Shown one piece after another: positions 10,437 to 21,346 of a stretch of 64,000 bases of DNA. The stretch covers positions 312,001 to 376,000 of the forward strand of contig NW_027017957.1 of the NCBI RefSeq assembly GCF_032854445.1, written 5' to 3'. How positions within the stretch are numbered: the first letter of the stretch is position 1; each line of letters begins with the position of its first letter. Origin of the DNA: Liolophura sinensis (taxonomy: Eukaryota > Mollusca > Polyplacophora > Chitonida > Chitonidae). The notes under the pieces were generated by a model that made no database searches, was not told where the DNA came from, and was given only the letters and a program-made list of their open reading frames with translations. The position numbers were made by a program, and so were the translations under genes.

Positions 10437-13400
10437 ATGAGGCACCATCAAAAAGCGCGAGCACTACGGGGGGGGGGGGGTTGAGACGCTCCTAGGCGTG
10501 CTGCCCAAGTACCCACAGTCCCACAATGCCTTGAAAGAATTGCAGGGGATCCTCGACAGGTATAAAACGGCTGTGGCTGAGTTGAAGCGGCTGCAAGACA
10601 GCAAGAACTCCCGAAGTAACGAGGTGTTGAAGCAAGATGTCAAGAATCCCCTCAGTAACGGGGAGTTGAAGCAAGACGTCAAGAACCTCCTCAGTAACGA
10701 GGAGTTGGATAAATTGCTAGGTGAAAAGAAACTAGAATTCATTAACACCGGCCGGGCTATAAGGAATCTCCTCCGGGTCTGGCAGATGGGCGTACCCGAA
10801 TGCGTTTGCACGGACCCAGTAGCCTTCTTAGAAGAAATTCGAGCCATTATTCGCCAGAAGCTAGAGGAAGAGATCCTAGCACTTAACGGGGTTAAATTCC
10901 AACTAGGCCTCAGGGTTAAGTTGCGAAAGGCCCACGCCGATGGCAGTGAAGAGTATACCATCCAAGTACTCCACAACAAACAGGAGGACCTCTTAGAGGC
11001 CGGTGACATTGACGGGGCTCTAGATAAAGCCTTCCCCACAATCCAGGAGGTGCTAGAAAAATGGACACAGCGAGGGTCAGGGTGGGTTGTCAACAGCGTG
11101 CAAACACTCTGGATTGACATTGCAAGGTATCAGCCACTGAGAGGCGGGTCCTACATTTCCCTACCTGCAGCTGTGAGTGATAAGAAAGCAGTCATCAATG
11201 TGAAGAACAAAGACGACGACTGACTCCGATGGGCCCCCACGCCCATCTCTCAGATCCGTAAAGTGGAGGAAAAGAACGACCTCGCCACCAACGTGTTCGG
11301 GTGGGACAAGGGTGTGATCGTGCACCGCCTGAGCAAGAAGCCCGGCGACACGCCACGAATCCACCTGCTGCTGACTGAGAAGGCAGGCAAATTCCATTAT
11401 ACGTGGATAAAGGATCTCGATCGTCTCCTGTTCCAAGAAAGTAAGAAACGAAATCGCAAACACCTCTGCGAGCGGTGTCTACAAGGTTACACATGGGAGG
11501 ATCTGCTCGAGGCGCATAAGCCGGAAAGCCGTGGGATTGGTCAGACGGCGGTGAGGGTGGAGATGCCCAAGGAAAGGGAAAACAAGTTCACCTTTCAGAA
11601 CCACCACAAACACCTACCGGCTCCGTTCATCATATATGCCGACTTTCAGGCTCTGACCAAAAAGGTTGAAGACCCGCCGCCCAGCCCCACAGAGAGCAGC
11701 ACTCAAAAAGGACTCAGCACCACGAGCCCTACAGTTACTGCTATGTTGTGGTGCGTTGCGAAGGCCGCACAACCCCCCCCCCCCCCCCCCCACCCACCCC
11801 GTGGAATACAGAGGCTCTGACGCGACGGAACACTTCCACAGAGCTCTCCGGCAGAAGGAGCGGGAAATCCAAAATGTTCCTAGCTGACGCTATAGCCATG
11901 GGGATGACTCCCCAGGACTGGCAGGCCCACAACAACGCCACAACCTGTCACATGTGTGAGAAGCCCCTGGGCGCCGATTCTGTGCGCGATCACTGCATAT
12001 AACCGGCAAGTACAGAGGCGCGGCCCATAACGCATGCAACCTAAAGTTGCGGCTGGGTCCCAAGACAGCCATTACGGCAGTAGTCTTCCACAACCTACGG
12101 GGCTACGACGGGCACCTCCTGATGGAAGCGGTTAAGTAAGGTGGAGGGCCGCATCTCCTGCATCCCCCAACAACACGGGAAAGTACATCTCCTTCTCCCT
12201 GGAGTAGCTCCGCTTCATCGACAGCATTCAATTCTTACCGACTTCCCTTGACAATCTGGTTGAGGCCAACAAACCTAAGGCTTTCCACATCACAGCCCGG
12301 TATGAGCCCGCCGAAGAAAAACGAAAGCTACTCATGCGCAAGGGTGTCTACCCCTATGAGAATATGGACTCCTGGGAGCGCTTTGACGAGTCCAGCCTCC
12401 CACCCAAAAAGGCTTTCTACACTAAGCCCAAAGTCGGAAGCATTAGCAATGAGGACTACATCCACGCTCAACAGGTATAGAAGGCATTTGACTGCACCAA
12501 TCTGGGAGACTACACAGACCTTTACTGCCGCACAGACGTGCTCCTGTTGGCCGATGTGTTTGAGGTCTTCCGGAAGGACTTGTTTACGGCAGTATGGGTT
12601 GGACCCCTGCTCACTACTTTACGAGGCCCAGGTCTCTCGTGGGATGCACTGCTCAAGAAGACCGGGGGTAGAACTGGAGCTGTTAACGGACTATGACCAA
12701 CATTTCTTCATTGAGAAGGGGTTGTGAGGAGGAATCTTCATGGTAAGTAAGTGACACGCCAAAGCTAAAAATCCGCAGGTGGAGGGATACAACCCCGAAA
12801 GACCAAACAGCTACATCCAATACTTAGGCACCAGTAATCTATATGGCTGGGTTATGAGTCAGTTTCTTCCAACGAGCGGCTTTCAGTGGGTAGGTAACGT
12901 GCAGTGTCTCAATGAAACGATTGCTACCAACCCCCACGACAGTCCTTCCGGTTACATCCTCGAGGTCGACCTAGAGTATCCGGCCGGCCTACATAACGCA
13001 CATAAACGGCTACCCATTAGCCCGGAGCGTCCTGGTGGTCCAGAAGGAGTGGATGTCAGACTATCACCATGGCCTTCTAGGCAAGAAAGCGAATACCGAG
13101 GCCGAAAAGCTGGTTCCCAACCTCCGCAACAAGGAACGGTTACGTCTGCACTACCGGAAACCTACAGCTGTATCTATCTCTGGGAATGCGCCTGACAAAG
13201 GTTCACCGGGCCCTGAAATTAGCCCACAGCCCTTGAATGGAACCCTATATCAGGATGAACACCGAGCTCCGAAAAACGGCCGCGAGTATATTCGAGAAGG
13301 ACCTGTACAGCTAATGAACAACTCGGTCTTCGGAAAAACCATGGAGAACCTTCGGAAGCGTGTTGGGACGTCAAGCTGGTACGCTCTGGAGAAGATGACA

Positions 13401-14051
13401 GTCCTAAACCGATCTATCTACGTGGGCATGAGCATTCTAGATCTCCACAAGCACCTGATGTACGACTTCTACTACAACCACATGAAGGCCCAGTACGGAG
13501 AGCGCTGCCAGCTCCTCTACACTGACACGGATAATCTGCTACTCGAGGATTCAGACTGAGGATGTTTATAGGTATATGGCTGAGAATGCAAACCTGTACG
13601 ACACCTCAGATTACCCACAAGACCACCCCCTGTACAGCGTAGCAAATATGAAAGTCTTGGGGAAAATGAAGGACGAGTGCGCGGGGCGGCCGATCGCCGA
13701 ATACATTGGTATGCGCCCAAGATGTACTCCATTCTGGAGGCAGGTGGAACCAACATTTAGATGGCCAAGGGCGTGAAAAAGGGAGTTGTGAAAAGTGCAT
13801 CCGCCATAAGCAGTACAAAAAGGCCCCCTTCGAGAAGAAGATCTTCCGACACGGTATGGGGCGTGCTGCAATCAGAGCGCCACCATATCTATGGGCAGCA
13901 CCTGAATAAGGTCTCACTGTCCCCCTTCGATAGTAAGCGCTGGATCGCCGAAGATGGTGTCCACACCTTGGCTTACGGCCATAGAGATGCCGCACTCGCA
14001 GGATGATGGTCTGGGATGGACACCCTCTTCGAGGAACTACTAGCACCGTAG
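10437..14051 (+). pseudogene. PolB: Polinton family-B (protein-primed type) DNA polymerase
   Basis: Replicative polymerase of the element. The frame begins near ATG 10437 with the leader domain shared with the TIR gene (LLGVLPKYPQSHNALKELQG). A 13-bp G run at 10468-10480 breaks that start. Then come repeated ELKQDVKN units and a long conserved N-terminal region. Visible motifs: zinc-type cysteines (HLCERCLQGY), Exo I (IIYADFQALTKK, where the usual Glu is Gln), an endonuclease-VII-like CHMC..DHC..HNACN block, Exo II (NLRGYDGHLL), Exo III region (YTDLYCRTDVLLLADV), palm motif A (ILEVDLEYP), motif B (LMNNSVFGKTMENL) and motif C (YTDTDN). The C-terminal end has MNKVSL-like and EDGVHTLAYGH signatures. 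Breaks include an in-frame TGA at 11221, a 19-bp C run at 11773, and shifts or stops near 12000, 12137, 12478, 12725, 13030 and 13557. The 3' end overlaps the integrase by 12 bp, tail to tail. Confidence 0.93.
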
Positions 14052-15110
14052 AACCCCATCCGGGGGAAGCTGAGTATCGGGAGGCACTATAAGCAACTCC
14101 TCACGAACGAATCCCCGTCGCGGGCCATCTGACGTATCGTCTAGATAGTACAGCACGGGTTCATTAGGCTTTGTGACGGAGAGCCCAAGCCGATATATCT
14201 CTAGAGACCAGACAGGATCAGTCGCGCGACTTCGGCCGCCCTCCAGCTCTCCAGGCTGATGGCAAACGCCAACACTCTCGGGGATCTTCCTCTCATTAAG
14301 TCCCAACGGGACGACCTGGAACCGTCGAGGAAGGCTTATGGGGCACCCCCTTTGCCTTGATGGCGTCTTTCGGCTTTTTACCGATCAGTCCTCGTTGTCT
14401 TGTTATTCAGAGCGGCCACAACAGAGAGCAGCCGAGCCACCCCCTTCAGTAGACCGGTGTTCGGGAGGGAGGGGCATCTCCTGGGCGTACTGATGTCCAA
14501 AGAGCCGCTCAGCCAGAGTACGGTTGAAACGCTCCACTATGCCTTGGTCTCGGTGGATATCCACGCTGCCTCGGCGGACTGTGACATCGTGTTTGGCCAG
14601 CAGTTGACTCACTGCACCCATAAACCCGCGCCCAGGGTCAGCTTGGAGAAGCTTCGGCCATCTCAGGGGTCCCCGCTTCTAAATGCGAGAGAGAGCATCA
14701 GCGACTTCTTTGGAATCTTTAGTAGCCAGAGGTTCCGCCTCCTTGTAGCGAGAAGCGACATCAACAACAGTCAGCGCGTACTTATACAGCTTCCGGCCTC
14801 GCCGATCATGTGGTAGAAACAGAAGATCAGTTTGGTGGATGTCATTCGACGTGGAAACATCGAAAATAGGCCTCGGTATTTTTCGTGGACGAGGCAGGTA
14901 TATCTGCCAGATAGCCTGCTTTTTCAGGAAGGCCAGGACCACATCTTCGCAGACTTTAGCCGCAGTGGCAAGTTTCTGGATGGCCGCGTGGCCCTTCCAG
15001 TACCCCACAAGGGCTGTAGTAGATATTTGCCAGGCGAACAGACACCTTACTAGCCATATCATCAAGGTATTCTAGCAGCCCACTAACAGATTTCCGACGA
15101 AAAAGATGTA
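14040..15110 (-). pseudogene. INT: Polinton integrase (retroviral-type, DDE)
   Basis: Integrase that would insert the element and create the target duplication. Minus-strand fragments in several frames show an N-terminal region, then the catalytic core: first Asp in NDIHQTDLLFLPHD, followed by YALTVVDVASRYKEAEPL; second Asp in a DPGR motif near 14640; and the Glu in DQGIVERFNRTLAERLFGH, 34-35 residues later as expected for D,D-35-E enzymes. A C-terminal domain (DPVWSLEIYRLG, GPRRGFVREELLIVPPDTQL) is typical of Polinton integrases. Breaks lie near 15020, 14690 and between 14320 and 14400. It is convergent with the polymerase. Confidence 0.9.
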
Positions 15111-15205
15111 ATCGTCGCGGCGTATTTGCGCGCGCAGAACCACCTCACTACTAAGATCGTGCCAGGAGAGAAGCTCGATAGCGAGTCCGGCACAGTCAGT
15201 TCGGA

Positions 15206-15654
15206 TTACTTGGTGAGTTTTGCGATTCCGTAACTTACACCCCCAACTACACACATCCCCAGGATAACGAAGGTCATGTCGCAGTGTTTTTGATCTTCAC
15301 TAGGCACATAGAAATCGGAGAGCTGTGGCTCTGAGCCCAGCAGCGCCTCGCGTGCATCGCGTGTAAGAGTTTTGCCCGTGACCCTAGAATACACGCCGAT
15401 TTCAGCGTCGACATCCCGGATCGTTTGGACAGCGTGGCCTTGGCGGCGGAGTTCATCGTCGATCCAGTCCAAGCGCTCAGTGCACATTCGGGCCCATTTA
15501 CCCTGGGCGGCTCGGAGCTGCTCTACAGCGTGATCATGGCCCTCCGCTCTTCGTCGACACCGGAACTCTTCAGCATCGAAAACATATAGCTGCTCCCGCT
15601 GAAGGCCAAAGCGTTTACGAGGGCGCCACCCATCATCATTGCGATGGAGACCAT
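15206..15654 (-). pseudogene. Conserved Polinton protein with membrane segments
   Basis: Starts at ATG 15654, two bases after the stop of the preceding gene, with a hydrophobic start (MVSIAMMMGGALVNALAFSG). It continues in another frame after a single break near 15535 into a charged helical region (CTERLDWIDDELRRQGHAVQ) and ends in a second hydrophobic segment (MTFVILGMCVVGGVSYGIAK). About 147 residues without the break. The layout suggests a protein anchored at both ends with a helical middle. I recognise it as a gene that recurs in animal Polintons, but its function is unknown. A small virion membrane or scaffold protein is possible. Confidence 0.65.
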
Positions 15655-15656
15655 TA

Positions 15657-15896
15657 CTACTGGATTATATTGGGAGGAAGGAGCCCTTGTTTAATTAGCA
15701 GGTCCTTCGAAAACATGGCCAGGCCTACATCTGCAATGACCATGACGACGTCACGGGGTGTTAAGTCCAGCTTCGGGAGGGCTCCTTTCAGGAACATCTG
15801 GTCGAGACGAGCGTACCCAGTAGCAAGGAGAGAGACCACAGCGGCGTGGTAGGCCGCGTTGACCAGCACTTTTCCGTCACTGGATGGAGTGGACAT
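15657..15896 (-). CDS. Small Polinton protein, intact (79 aa)
   Basis: One of the few uninterrupted frames in the element, from ATG 15896 to a stop at 15657. It is followed after two bases by the next gene, so the two are tightly packed. It holds moderately hydrophobic helices (AAYHAAVVSLLATGYARLDQ, then VVMVIADVGLAMF) around a Lys/Asp-rich turn, consistent with a small membrane-associated or capsid-associated protein. No named family was recognised. A TATATA-containing sequence lies at about 15903-15911, just upstream, and could act as a promoter element. Confidence 0.6.
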   Translation of the reverse strand: MSTPSSDGKVLVNAAYHAAVVSLLATGYARLDQMFLKGALPKLDLTPRDVVMVIADVGLAMFSKDLLIKQGLLPPNIIQ

Positions 15897-15948
15897 GCTG
15901 CTCTATATAAAAAGGGTCGCAACGTGTATTCAAATGGAGATTCTTTTC

Positions 15949-16242
15949 TTACGGCGTGATATCTGCATGCGGCGTAATATCTGCACCTCGTGCTGTATAG
16001 CGGCTGCGCCACACGCGTAGCAACACTAGCACTGCAAGGCTGCCAGCGCCTAATAACACCAGGGGCGCCCTCCAGTGGGTTATTTGGTGTTCACCCACCG
16101 CAAGTGTTGCCAGCCTATCCTGAGCTACCGTGCATCATCTTGTTGGCTAGGGTCGGGCTGTTGGCTGGGGCTGGCCTGTCGGGCTGCGCCCGGGCTCCTT
16201 CTCTGCGCCCAGAATCTCGTCTATAAGCTTGTCGGTATCCAT
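15949..16242 (-). pseudogene. Small single-pass membrane protein
   Basis: A 97-codon frame from ATG 16242 to TAA 15949, interrupted only by two in-frame stops (TAG near 16151 and TGA near 16139). It has an acidic start (MDTDKLIDEILGAEKE), a Pro/Gln-rich linker (SPTGQPQPTARP), then one clear membrane segment (APLVLLGAGSLAVLVLLRVW) followed by an Arg-rich tail. This is the usual pattern for a type II/III tail-anchored small protein. Because both breaks are nonsense changes with the frame kept, the loss looks recent. Function unknown. Confidence 0.6.
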
Positions 16243-16267
16243 GCTTCATGCGTAGGGGCGCCTACGT

Positions 16268-16850
16268 CTAATATATAAGTTTACATGTGGCGGGCGTGTC
16301 GGTCATTAGCAGGAGCTTAGGATGCGGATTGTTCTTGAGCTTCTGTCGAACCTTTGCCTTTTCGGTCTCGGCCTCGATGATGTGGTTCTCCTCCAGGCAT
16401 TCGTTGAACAAGTGCCGATCTTTGCAGTGGAATAAAGCCAACAACCTTGTCTGCTCGCGAAAATCTTTGAGGACGGTGTTGTATTTCTGAGTGAGGACCC
16501 AGACGCTTTGCTTTGCATGACGGCCCGAGAAAGCCATGAATGACAGCATTTTTTGTTTCTTCTTCATGGCCTCCAACGCGCTAAAATAATCGATGATGTA
16601 TATGGTGGGCTCCCCTACGAACAATCTGTAGAAAGCTCTCAGACAGTCGTTGAGCCGTTCGCCGGGGTCAAAACAATAGTCCTCAGGGTCAGACAGTATC
16701 CATCGCCGCCGTACGCCTCACAGGATCACATTGTGATGAAAAAACCGCGGAAAGGGCCCTCAAGCAGGTCCAGCACGAGGACTGCCGCAGTTCGTCTGCC
16801 CACAGATAATCGCGCAGTGGGCGTCATCAATAAAGCGCGCTAACGAATCT
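16268..16850 (-). pseudogene. ATPase: Genome-packaging ATPase (A32/FtsK-HerA type)
   Basis: The ATPase that packages DNA into capsids in Polinton-related viruses. A Walker A-type sequence (CAIICGQTNCG) lies near 16800 and is cut by a frame break exactly where the Lys/Thr of the loop should follow. The next block (LVLDLLEGPFRGFF) is in another frame. Walker B is recognisable in EPTIYIIDYFSALEAM, where Asp-Asp/Glu appears to have become Asp-Tyr. The downstream FMAFSGRHAKQSVWVLTQKY block is the conserved sensor/arginine region of this family. The C-terminal frame from 16624 is intact. Its start overlaps the end of the capsid gene. Confidence 0.85.
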
Positions 16851-18106
16851 ACCCTTCTGGATGTGCAGCTTTGCGTCCATGATCACAAACAGATATACGT
16901 TCAACACGCCGGGATCTTCCTTATCTTTTGTCACCTGTATCCTAATCCCCTCGCTGGGGTTCAGAACGCGCCTCCCACTGCCATGCAGCTCGTCATCGTC
17001 GCTTGGCCGAAGGTCAAGCCAGAAGGCGTGCTTGTGCGTCAAGAACTCTTCCAGGGAGTCGTCTCCCAGGCCTATGTCTTCAACGACCCTGGCCACCTCA
17101 GGGTCCCGCTTCCGTAGGGGTGAGCTGGCGAAGAACCTCTGGACCTCGCCCCACTGCTGGTACGCCCGCATGCCATGGCTGTACAGCTGATTGGGGACCC
17201 CTTCTATTGTGACTTCTACTTTGGTGATCTTCGGGTTGTAGAAGGATTCCGAACTGGGTTCCAATGGGTTTGGAACAGCATGAGGATGCCCTTCATTGCT
17301 CTCGCGGGCGTGTTCAGGTTTATGTTCCAGAGAGTATCAGGCTTGTCCCTTCACAAACTTTCGGTGGCGGAGGACGCGATCATACAGAATGGAGACGTCC
17401 CTGGCAAACTGGGTGCGGATCTGTCTAGCGAGCTCCTCTTCGGTGGACCATATCGAACTCCAGGCTGATGTTGTCGATGGTGTAAGTCGCGTCGGCATCG
17501 TCTGTTGCCTGGATGACCCGGCCATAATCGTTGAACGTCAGTTCGTACTCCAGTCGGTCGGCCAAGGCACTCTGGTAGAATGGCATATGGCTATCTAGAA
17601 GCTCAAAGTCTAGCGCGATGTGGAACCGGCTGCCAAAGGCGCGAGCGATGGTCTTTTCTCCAGCATCGTCGTCAATTGCGTCCTCCGCTTCGACTTGGAG
17701 TTTAAGCATGTTTTCGCTGCCGATGCCTTGGTAGGCCGCATTCCGCCGTTCGTTTTCGGTCAGCCATAAGTCGCCGTAGCAATGAAACATGTCAGAGTTC
17801 TCGATGGACATTTCCTCATTCCTGCTAATTCTGATCGTGGTTTTCTTGACTACTGCGCGTCCGAGATTCCCGACCACTGTGGCGTTCGGGTCGGATGAAT
17901 TGATCGTGATCGAGAAGGCCAAGTGCACGGTACCGGGCACAATGACGTCACTTGCGCCGAGGTTAGGGAAGCGGGACCAAGAGTTGTTGATTCTGGTCGA
18001 TCGTCCTCGGGTTGTTGGTGACCACCAAGGAATGCCGTACACCTTGTACCCCCCGAGGCTTACGGAGTGTTCTGAAAGGGTTTAGCTTGCGTCCGTATGC
18101 ATCCAT
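16827..18106 (-). pseudogene. MCP: Major capsid protein (hexon-like, double jelly-roll)
   Basis: The structural protein forming the capsid shell in Polintons and adintoviruses. The likely start is ATG 18106 with an early frame break. A long intact part spans 18042-17425 (KVYGIPWWS.., SNPN-type turns, DMFHCYGDLW, RFHIALDFELLDSHMPFYQS, LEYELTFNDYGRVIQATDDA). Another frame runs 17470-17340 (LARQIRTQFARDVSILYDRV). A third runs 17264-16827 (FYNPKITKVEVTIEGVPNQLYSHGMRAYQQW, ending VYLFVIMDAKLHIQKGRFVS). Identification rests on recognising these conserved blocks. The double jelly-roll fold is family knowledge, not something I can see. About 420 residues remain, over at least three frame breaks. Confidence 0.87.
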
Positions 18107-18150
18107 TGTGTGTGTTGAAGGTATACCTTGCAATGTTCAATACGAGGATT

Positions 18151-19432
18151 ATGGCAGACTTTGACTTTGATAATCCGGCGTTCGACAACGCCGAAGAGGA
18201 CTACAACATCGACGACGGGCAGACCACTCTCAGTGCAGGTGATGATGTTCCCCGAGAAACAAAGCCGGGGTGCGGCTGCCAAAACCCATTAACAAGAGCT
18301 GACGCAGGCCGCCAGGAATGATTATTACGACGCCTTGGCGGGGGCGGATCCCAGCCTTACCCCCCTTTTTTTGCGATTTCACGAAGTTTAAGGTTGTCCA
18401 AGGGCCTCTGCGACTTGTGGCCCACCCCAAACTGGACATCATCAACAAACGAACAGGTGAACCGCTAGCCCTCTCAACAGTCGCCAATAAAGGAAGGGTT
18501 AATGTTGTTAGGGGGGAAGTGGGGGCTGGGTTTATAGACTGAAAAAGAAGAGAGCAGACATTGTTGCATCCGGCAGCAGTCGTAGCCCTGGAGACAGCGA
18601 GTTCAGAACTCGGTGCAGCGGCGGCGGGGCAGATACCATGGAGCTGGAGGATTTAAGCCAACCAGCAAAAAAGGCCGCTGATGCTGTCCACACACTGGAA
18701 ACAAGCTTGACGGGCGGACTCTTGAAACGATAAACGACCCTCCTCTTCCCATGCGGGAACTTCTGGAGCTTGACAAGGCACTGCAGACCTCGGAAGGCGA
18801 ACACGGGAATAACCTCGCCAAGCTGTCAAGTCTCGATAAGGACACCGCAAAACAAAAACAGAAGTTGGAGGAGGCCACTGATGAATTCTCCCGGCGCCGG
18901 ATGGCAGACCGGATAAGGAATCTCGAGGACGAGAGGGTGGCCCGGCTCGAAGCAGCCACTTTAACGGCCGAAGCCCTGCGAACGCAAATACGCCGCATCA
19001 AGCAAACGACCGATTGCATCCTACACAAGGATACCACTCTGGCCGAGCTCGTCCGCACCCTCTTCCGGGAGCAGGGAATAACTGTGGTCTCCATTCTCAC
19101 GGCAATTGGGATGGCGATCTCGACACTGGGGCTAGCGATAAAGTTGGCGCTGACTGGCGGGTCCGGCTGGGGCATCCAGCCAACACCACCTCCATCCGAC
19201 GGGCGTGGTCTTAAAAAAGGGTGGAAAAGCATCTCCAGTCCGTGGCGCGCGCCCATGGCAAGCCGCTGCGATTCCGGGTATTATTGGCAATATGGTGTCT
19301 TGGCTACTGAACCTTGTCGGGAAAGCGGCTGGGTGGCTGGCCGATAATGCCTGGGCTCTAGTCGTCGCAGTAGATGGCCTATTGCTCGTGGCTGTTCGCA
19401 AGTATTTAACGCATAGTCCACAGCAGCAGTAA
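18151..19432 (+). pseudogene. Coiled-coil protein with C-terminal membrane segments
   Basis: Starts at ATG 18151, only 44 bp from the divergent capsid start. The N-terminus is acidic (MADFDFDNPAFDNAEEDYN). After breaks near 18320 and 18540 come a conserved central block (FTKFKVVQGPLRLVAHPKLD), a Lys/Glu-rich coiled coil (18751-19060, KQKQKLEEATDEFSRRRMAD) and a segment LAELVRTLFREQGITVVSIL leading into a hydrophobic region. A further break near 19200 leads to a second hydrophobic C-terminus (IIGNMVSWLLNLVGKAAGWL, then ALVVAVDGLLLVAV). I recognise the FREQGIT block as recurrent in animal Polintons. Function unknown; a virion core, fusion-like or membrane-organising protein is conceivable. Intact length would be about 420 residues. 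Confidence 0.7.
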
Positions 19433-20673
19433 GCCGATACCAACCCCAGCTACGCCGATAGCTGTCTTCTCTGCATCGTGAATCTTTTGCTTTGGAAATA
19501 GGGGTTCTTGTTTGCCTCCGGCGGCAGCAACATGCTGAACGCGCGCAGTGGGCGGTGGGACGCTTTCTTGTGGCTCAACGATCCCGTGGTTAGGTGCGCG
19601 CTTGTGCAAAGTGGGCGGCACTTTAGCGTTCACACCCTCATTGGCGCCTAGCTTCTGGTCCTCAGTGGCCACGACGATTTTTTTGTTGTAGTTCGCCACA
19701 TGGCCCATCTGCAGAAGCAAGTCGCTGGGGGCCATATATAGGCCTATGCCATACACAAAGTCTACAGCGCTCCCTGCATACTGTAGTCCTGGTAGCGTTT
19801 GATAGCAGACGGAGGGTCGATCGGAGAGGAAATAGCGTCTTCAACGCTCGCGGCAAACTGTTTTTGCGCGTCGAAGGCTGTGCCCGTGCCTAGAATACGC
19901 ATCCTTGTTTGCGCTTGGGCGCCAAGACTAGCCCACACGTATGTTCGGATGGAATCGTTTAGGCGCTCTATGCCCGGCTGCGTGAATCCTTGGGATGTGT
20001 TGACATTGAATGCCGCCCAAGCCTCCTCGGCGTCCTGCTCGATGTAGTCGACGTGGAGCGCTGTAGGCTTTCTAGAGAACGACATCCTGCTCGGATCGAA
20101 TGTCCTATCGCCAATGGGGATGTAGCCCGTTCTCGTGACATAGTAATATTCCAGTCCGAGGCCGTGATTCACCCCACTGCGCCTCCAGTCTGTGTGCGTA
20201 TTTACGTGGAACTCCCTACAAATCTTCTCATAGGCCCTCTTGTCGTAGGGGGTTTTCGAATGTCGCCCACACTCTGTCTTGCAGCGGGGGGGGGGGGGGG
20301 GGGGGCTGGATCTCTTCCGACCCGCCTAACTTGGTAATACACATGGAACGTGTACAGGGCCCTTATTCGTTGGTCGGGGGCGAGAAGATGGTCTTTTGCA
20401 GAGACGCCACAGCCCGTGGTTGCGCACCAGACCGCGAAGTTCACTTGGTTCTGCCAGAATTGCATAGGACTGATGTTCCAGGCCCGAACAATGTCATTGC
20501 TGGTTATCTTTGGCAGCCGGTACTTGGCCAACACATCTGTGAACTGGACTGGAAAGGCCTTCTTTTCATCGATGTAGATCTCAAATCGCGTGAGCTGCTC
20601 TGCTCTGGATACTATGAAATGCCCCGGCCTTGTACGTGGCCTCTCTATTGAACCTGTAAGCCTCGCTGTTCAT
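19406..20673 (-). pseudogene. Conserved Polinton protein with C-terminal membrane anchor
   Basis: Starts at ATG 20673 (MNSEAYRFNREATYKAGAFH). After a break near 20590 it continues with KYRLPKITSNDIVRAWNISP and MQFWQNQVNFAVWCATTGCG. A 20-bp G run at 20286 breaks it again. The next part (20172-19762) has GLEYYYVTRTGYIPIGDRTF and a helical QDAEEAWAAF region. The last part (19756-19406) is Pro/Ala-rich and ends in a membrane segment (AIGVAGVGIGLLLLWTMR). About 410 residues. It recurs in animal Polintons, and a virion structural role is plausible, but I cannot name a fold. Its start is 10 bp from that of the next gene on the other strand. Confidence 0.65.
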
Positions 20674-20683
20674 TGTGGCTAAG

Positions 20684-21346
20684 ATGTTCATTACATTGAC
20701 TGACATTCTAAATGGGGCACAGCACACGCTGCCTCATGCCCTTAACAACCTCGTCGGCCGCCTTAAAACCGCCTTTCGCGAGATAACATTTCTACCCGAC
20801 CCTGGCCGAATATCCCCACCGGAGTGGGCTTCTTGCTTGAGGGCAAACGTGTTGAAGTGCCGACGGGCTACTACAATGTCTGTACGCTGGACAAGGACAT
20901 GTTCTACCCGCATGGGGTTTCTCTGGGAGTGAATAAAACCACGGGCCGCTTAGTCGTTACCCTCCCTAGAAATGCCTTCATAATACTCCAAGAGGCGTGC
21001 CCCCATCTTAGGGTTCTCCGACGGGGTGGCGCTAATAGGGGGGACTATGGAGGGTGAAAAGCTACCTAACTTGGTCTCACACAAAGAAATGTTCGTGCAT
21101 TTAGATGAACTGAGCAGCTCAGAAAACGTGAGAATAACCTCAGATTTCGGTGGCGGTTCCACACTACTTAAAGCCATCGCCGTGACTGATCAAGGGATAA
21201 ACTGCGAGAAGACGGTTTCATTTCCCAACCCACAGTACAAAGCCTTGCGTGCCGACTATATAACGCACTTGACCGTGGCACGTTTAGACAAAAACGGCAA
21301 GTATATGAATGTAGGCTATCTCAGTGCTACCCTAGGAATACAATGA
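20684..21346 (+). pseudogene. Possible minor virion protein, beta-rich
   Basis: Starts at ATG 20684 (MFITLTDILNGAQHTLPHAL), 10 bp from the divergent neighbour. Frame breaks near 20820 and 21025 split it into three parts. The middle (EVPTGYYNVCTLDKDMFYPH, GRLVVTLPRNAF) and last part (FGGGSTLLKAIAVTDQGINC, LTVARLDKNGKYMNVGYLSA) alternate hydrophobic and polar residues as in beta strands. About 220 residues. Size, beta-rich character and position fit the penton/minor capsid protein of Polintons, but this is inference. The stop overlaps the start of the next gene as ATGA. Confidence 0.5.

Noticed and set aside
10464-11120. Long minus-strand open frame opposite the polymerase start
   Set aside because: It mirrors the conserved plus-strand coding sequence and its second copy at 63592-63999 for the same reason; Ser/Leu-rich shadow without a domain.
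13606-14046. Minus-strand frames opposite the polymerase C-terminus
   Set aside because: No domain, and the plus strand shows polymerase signatures in the same interval.
18603-19256. 217-codon minus-strand frame opposite the coiled-coil gene
   Set aside because: Arg/Ser-rich antisense shadow. The plus strand carries the coiled coil and conserved block.
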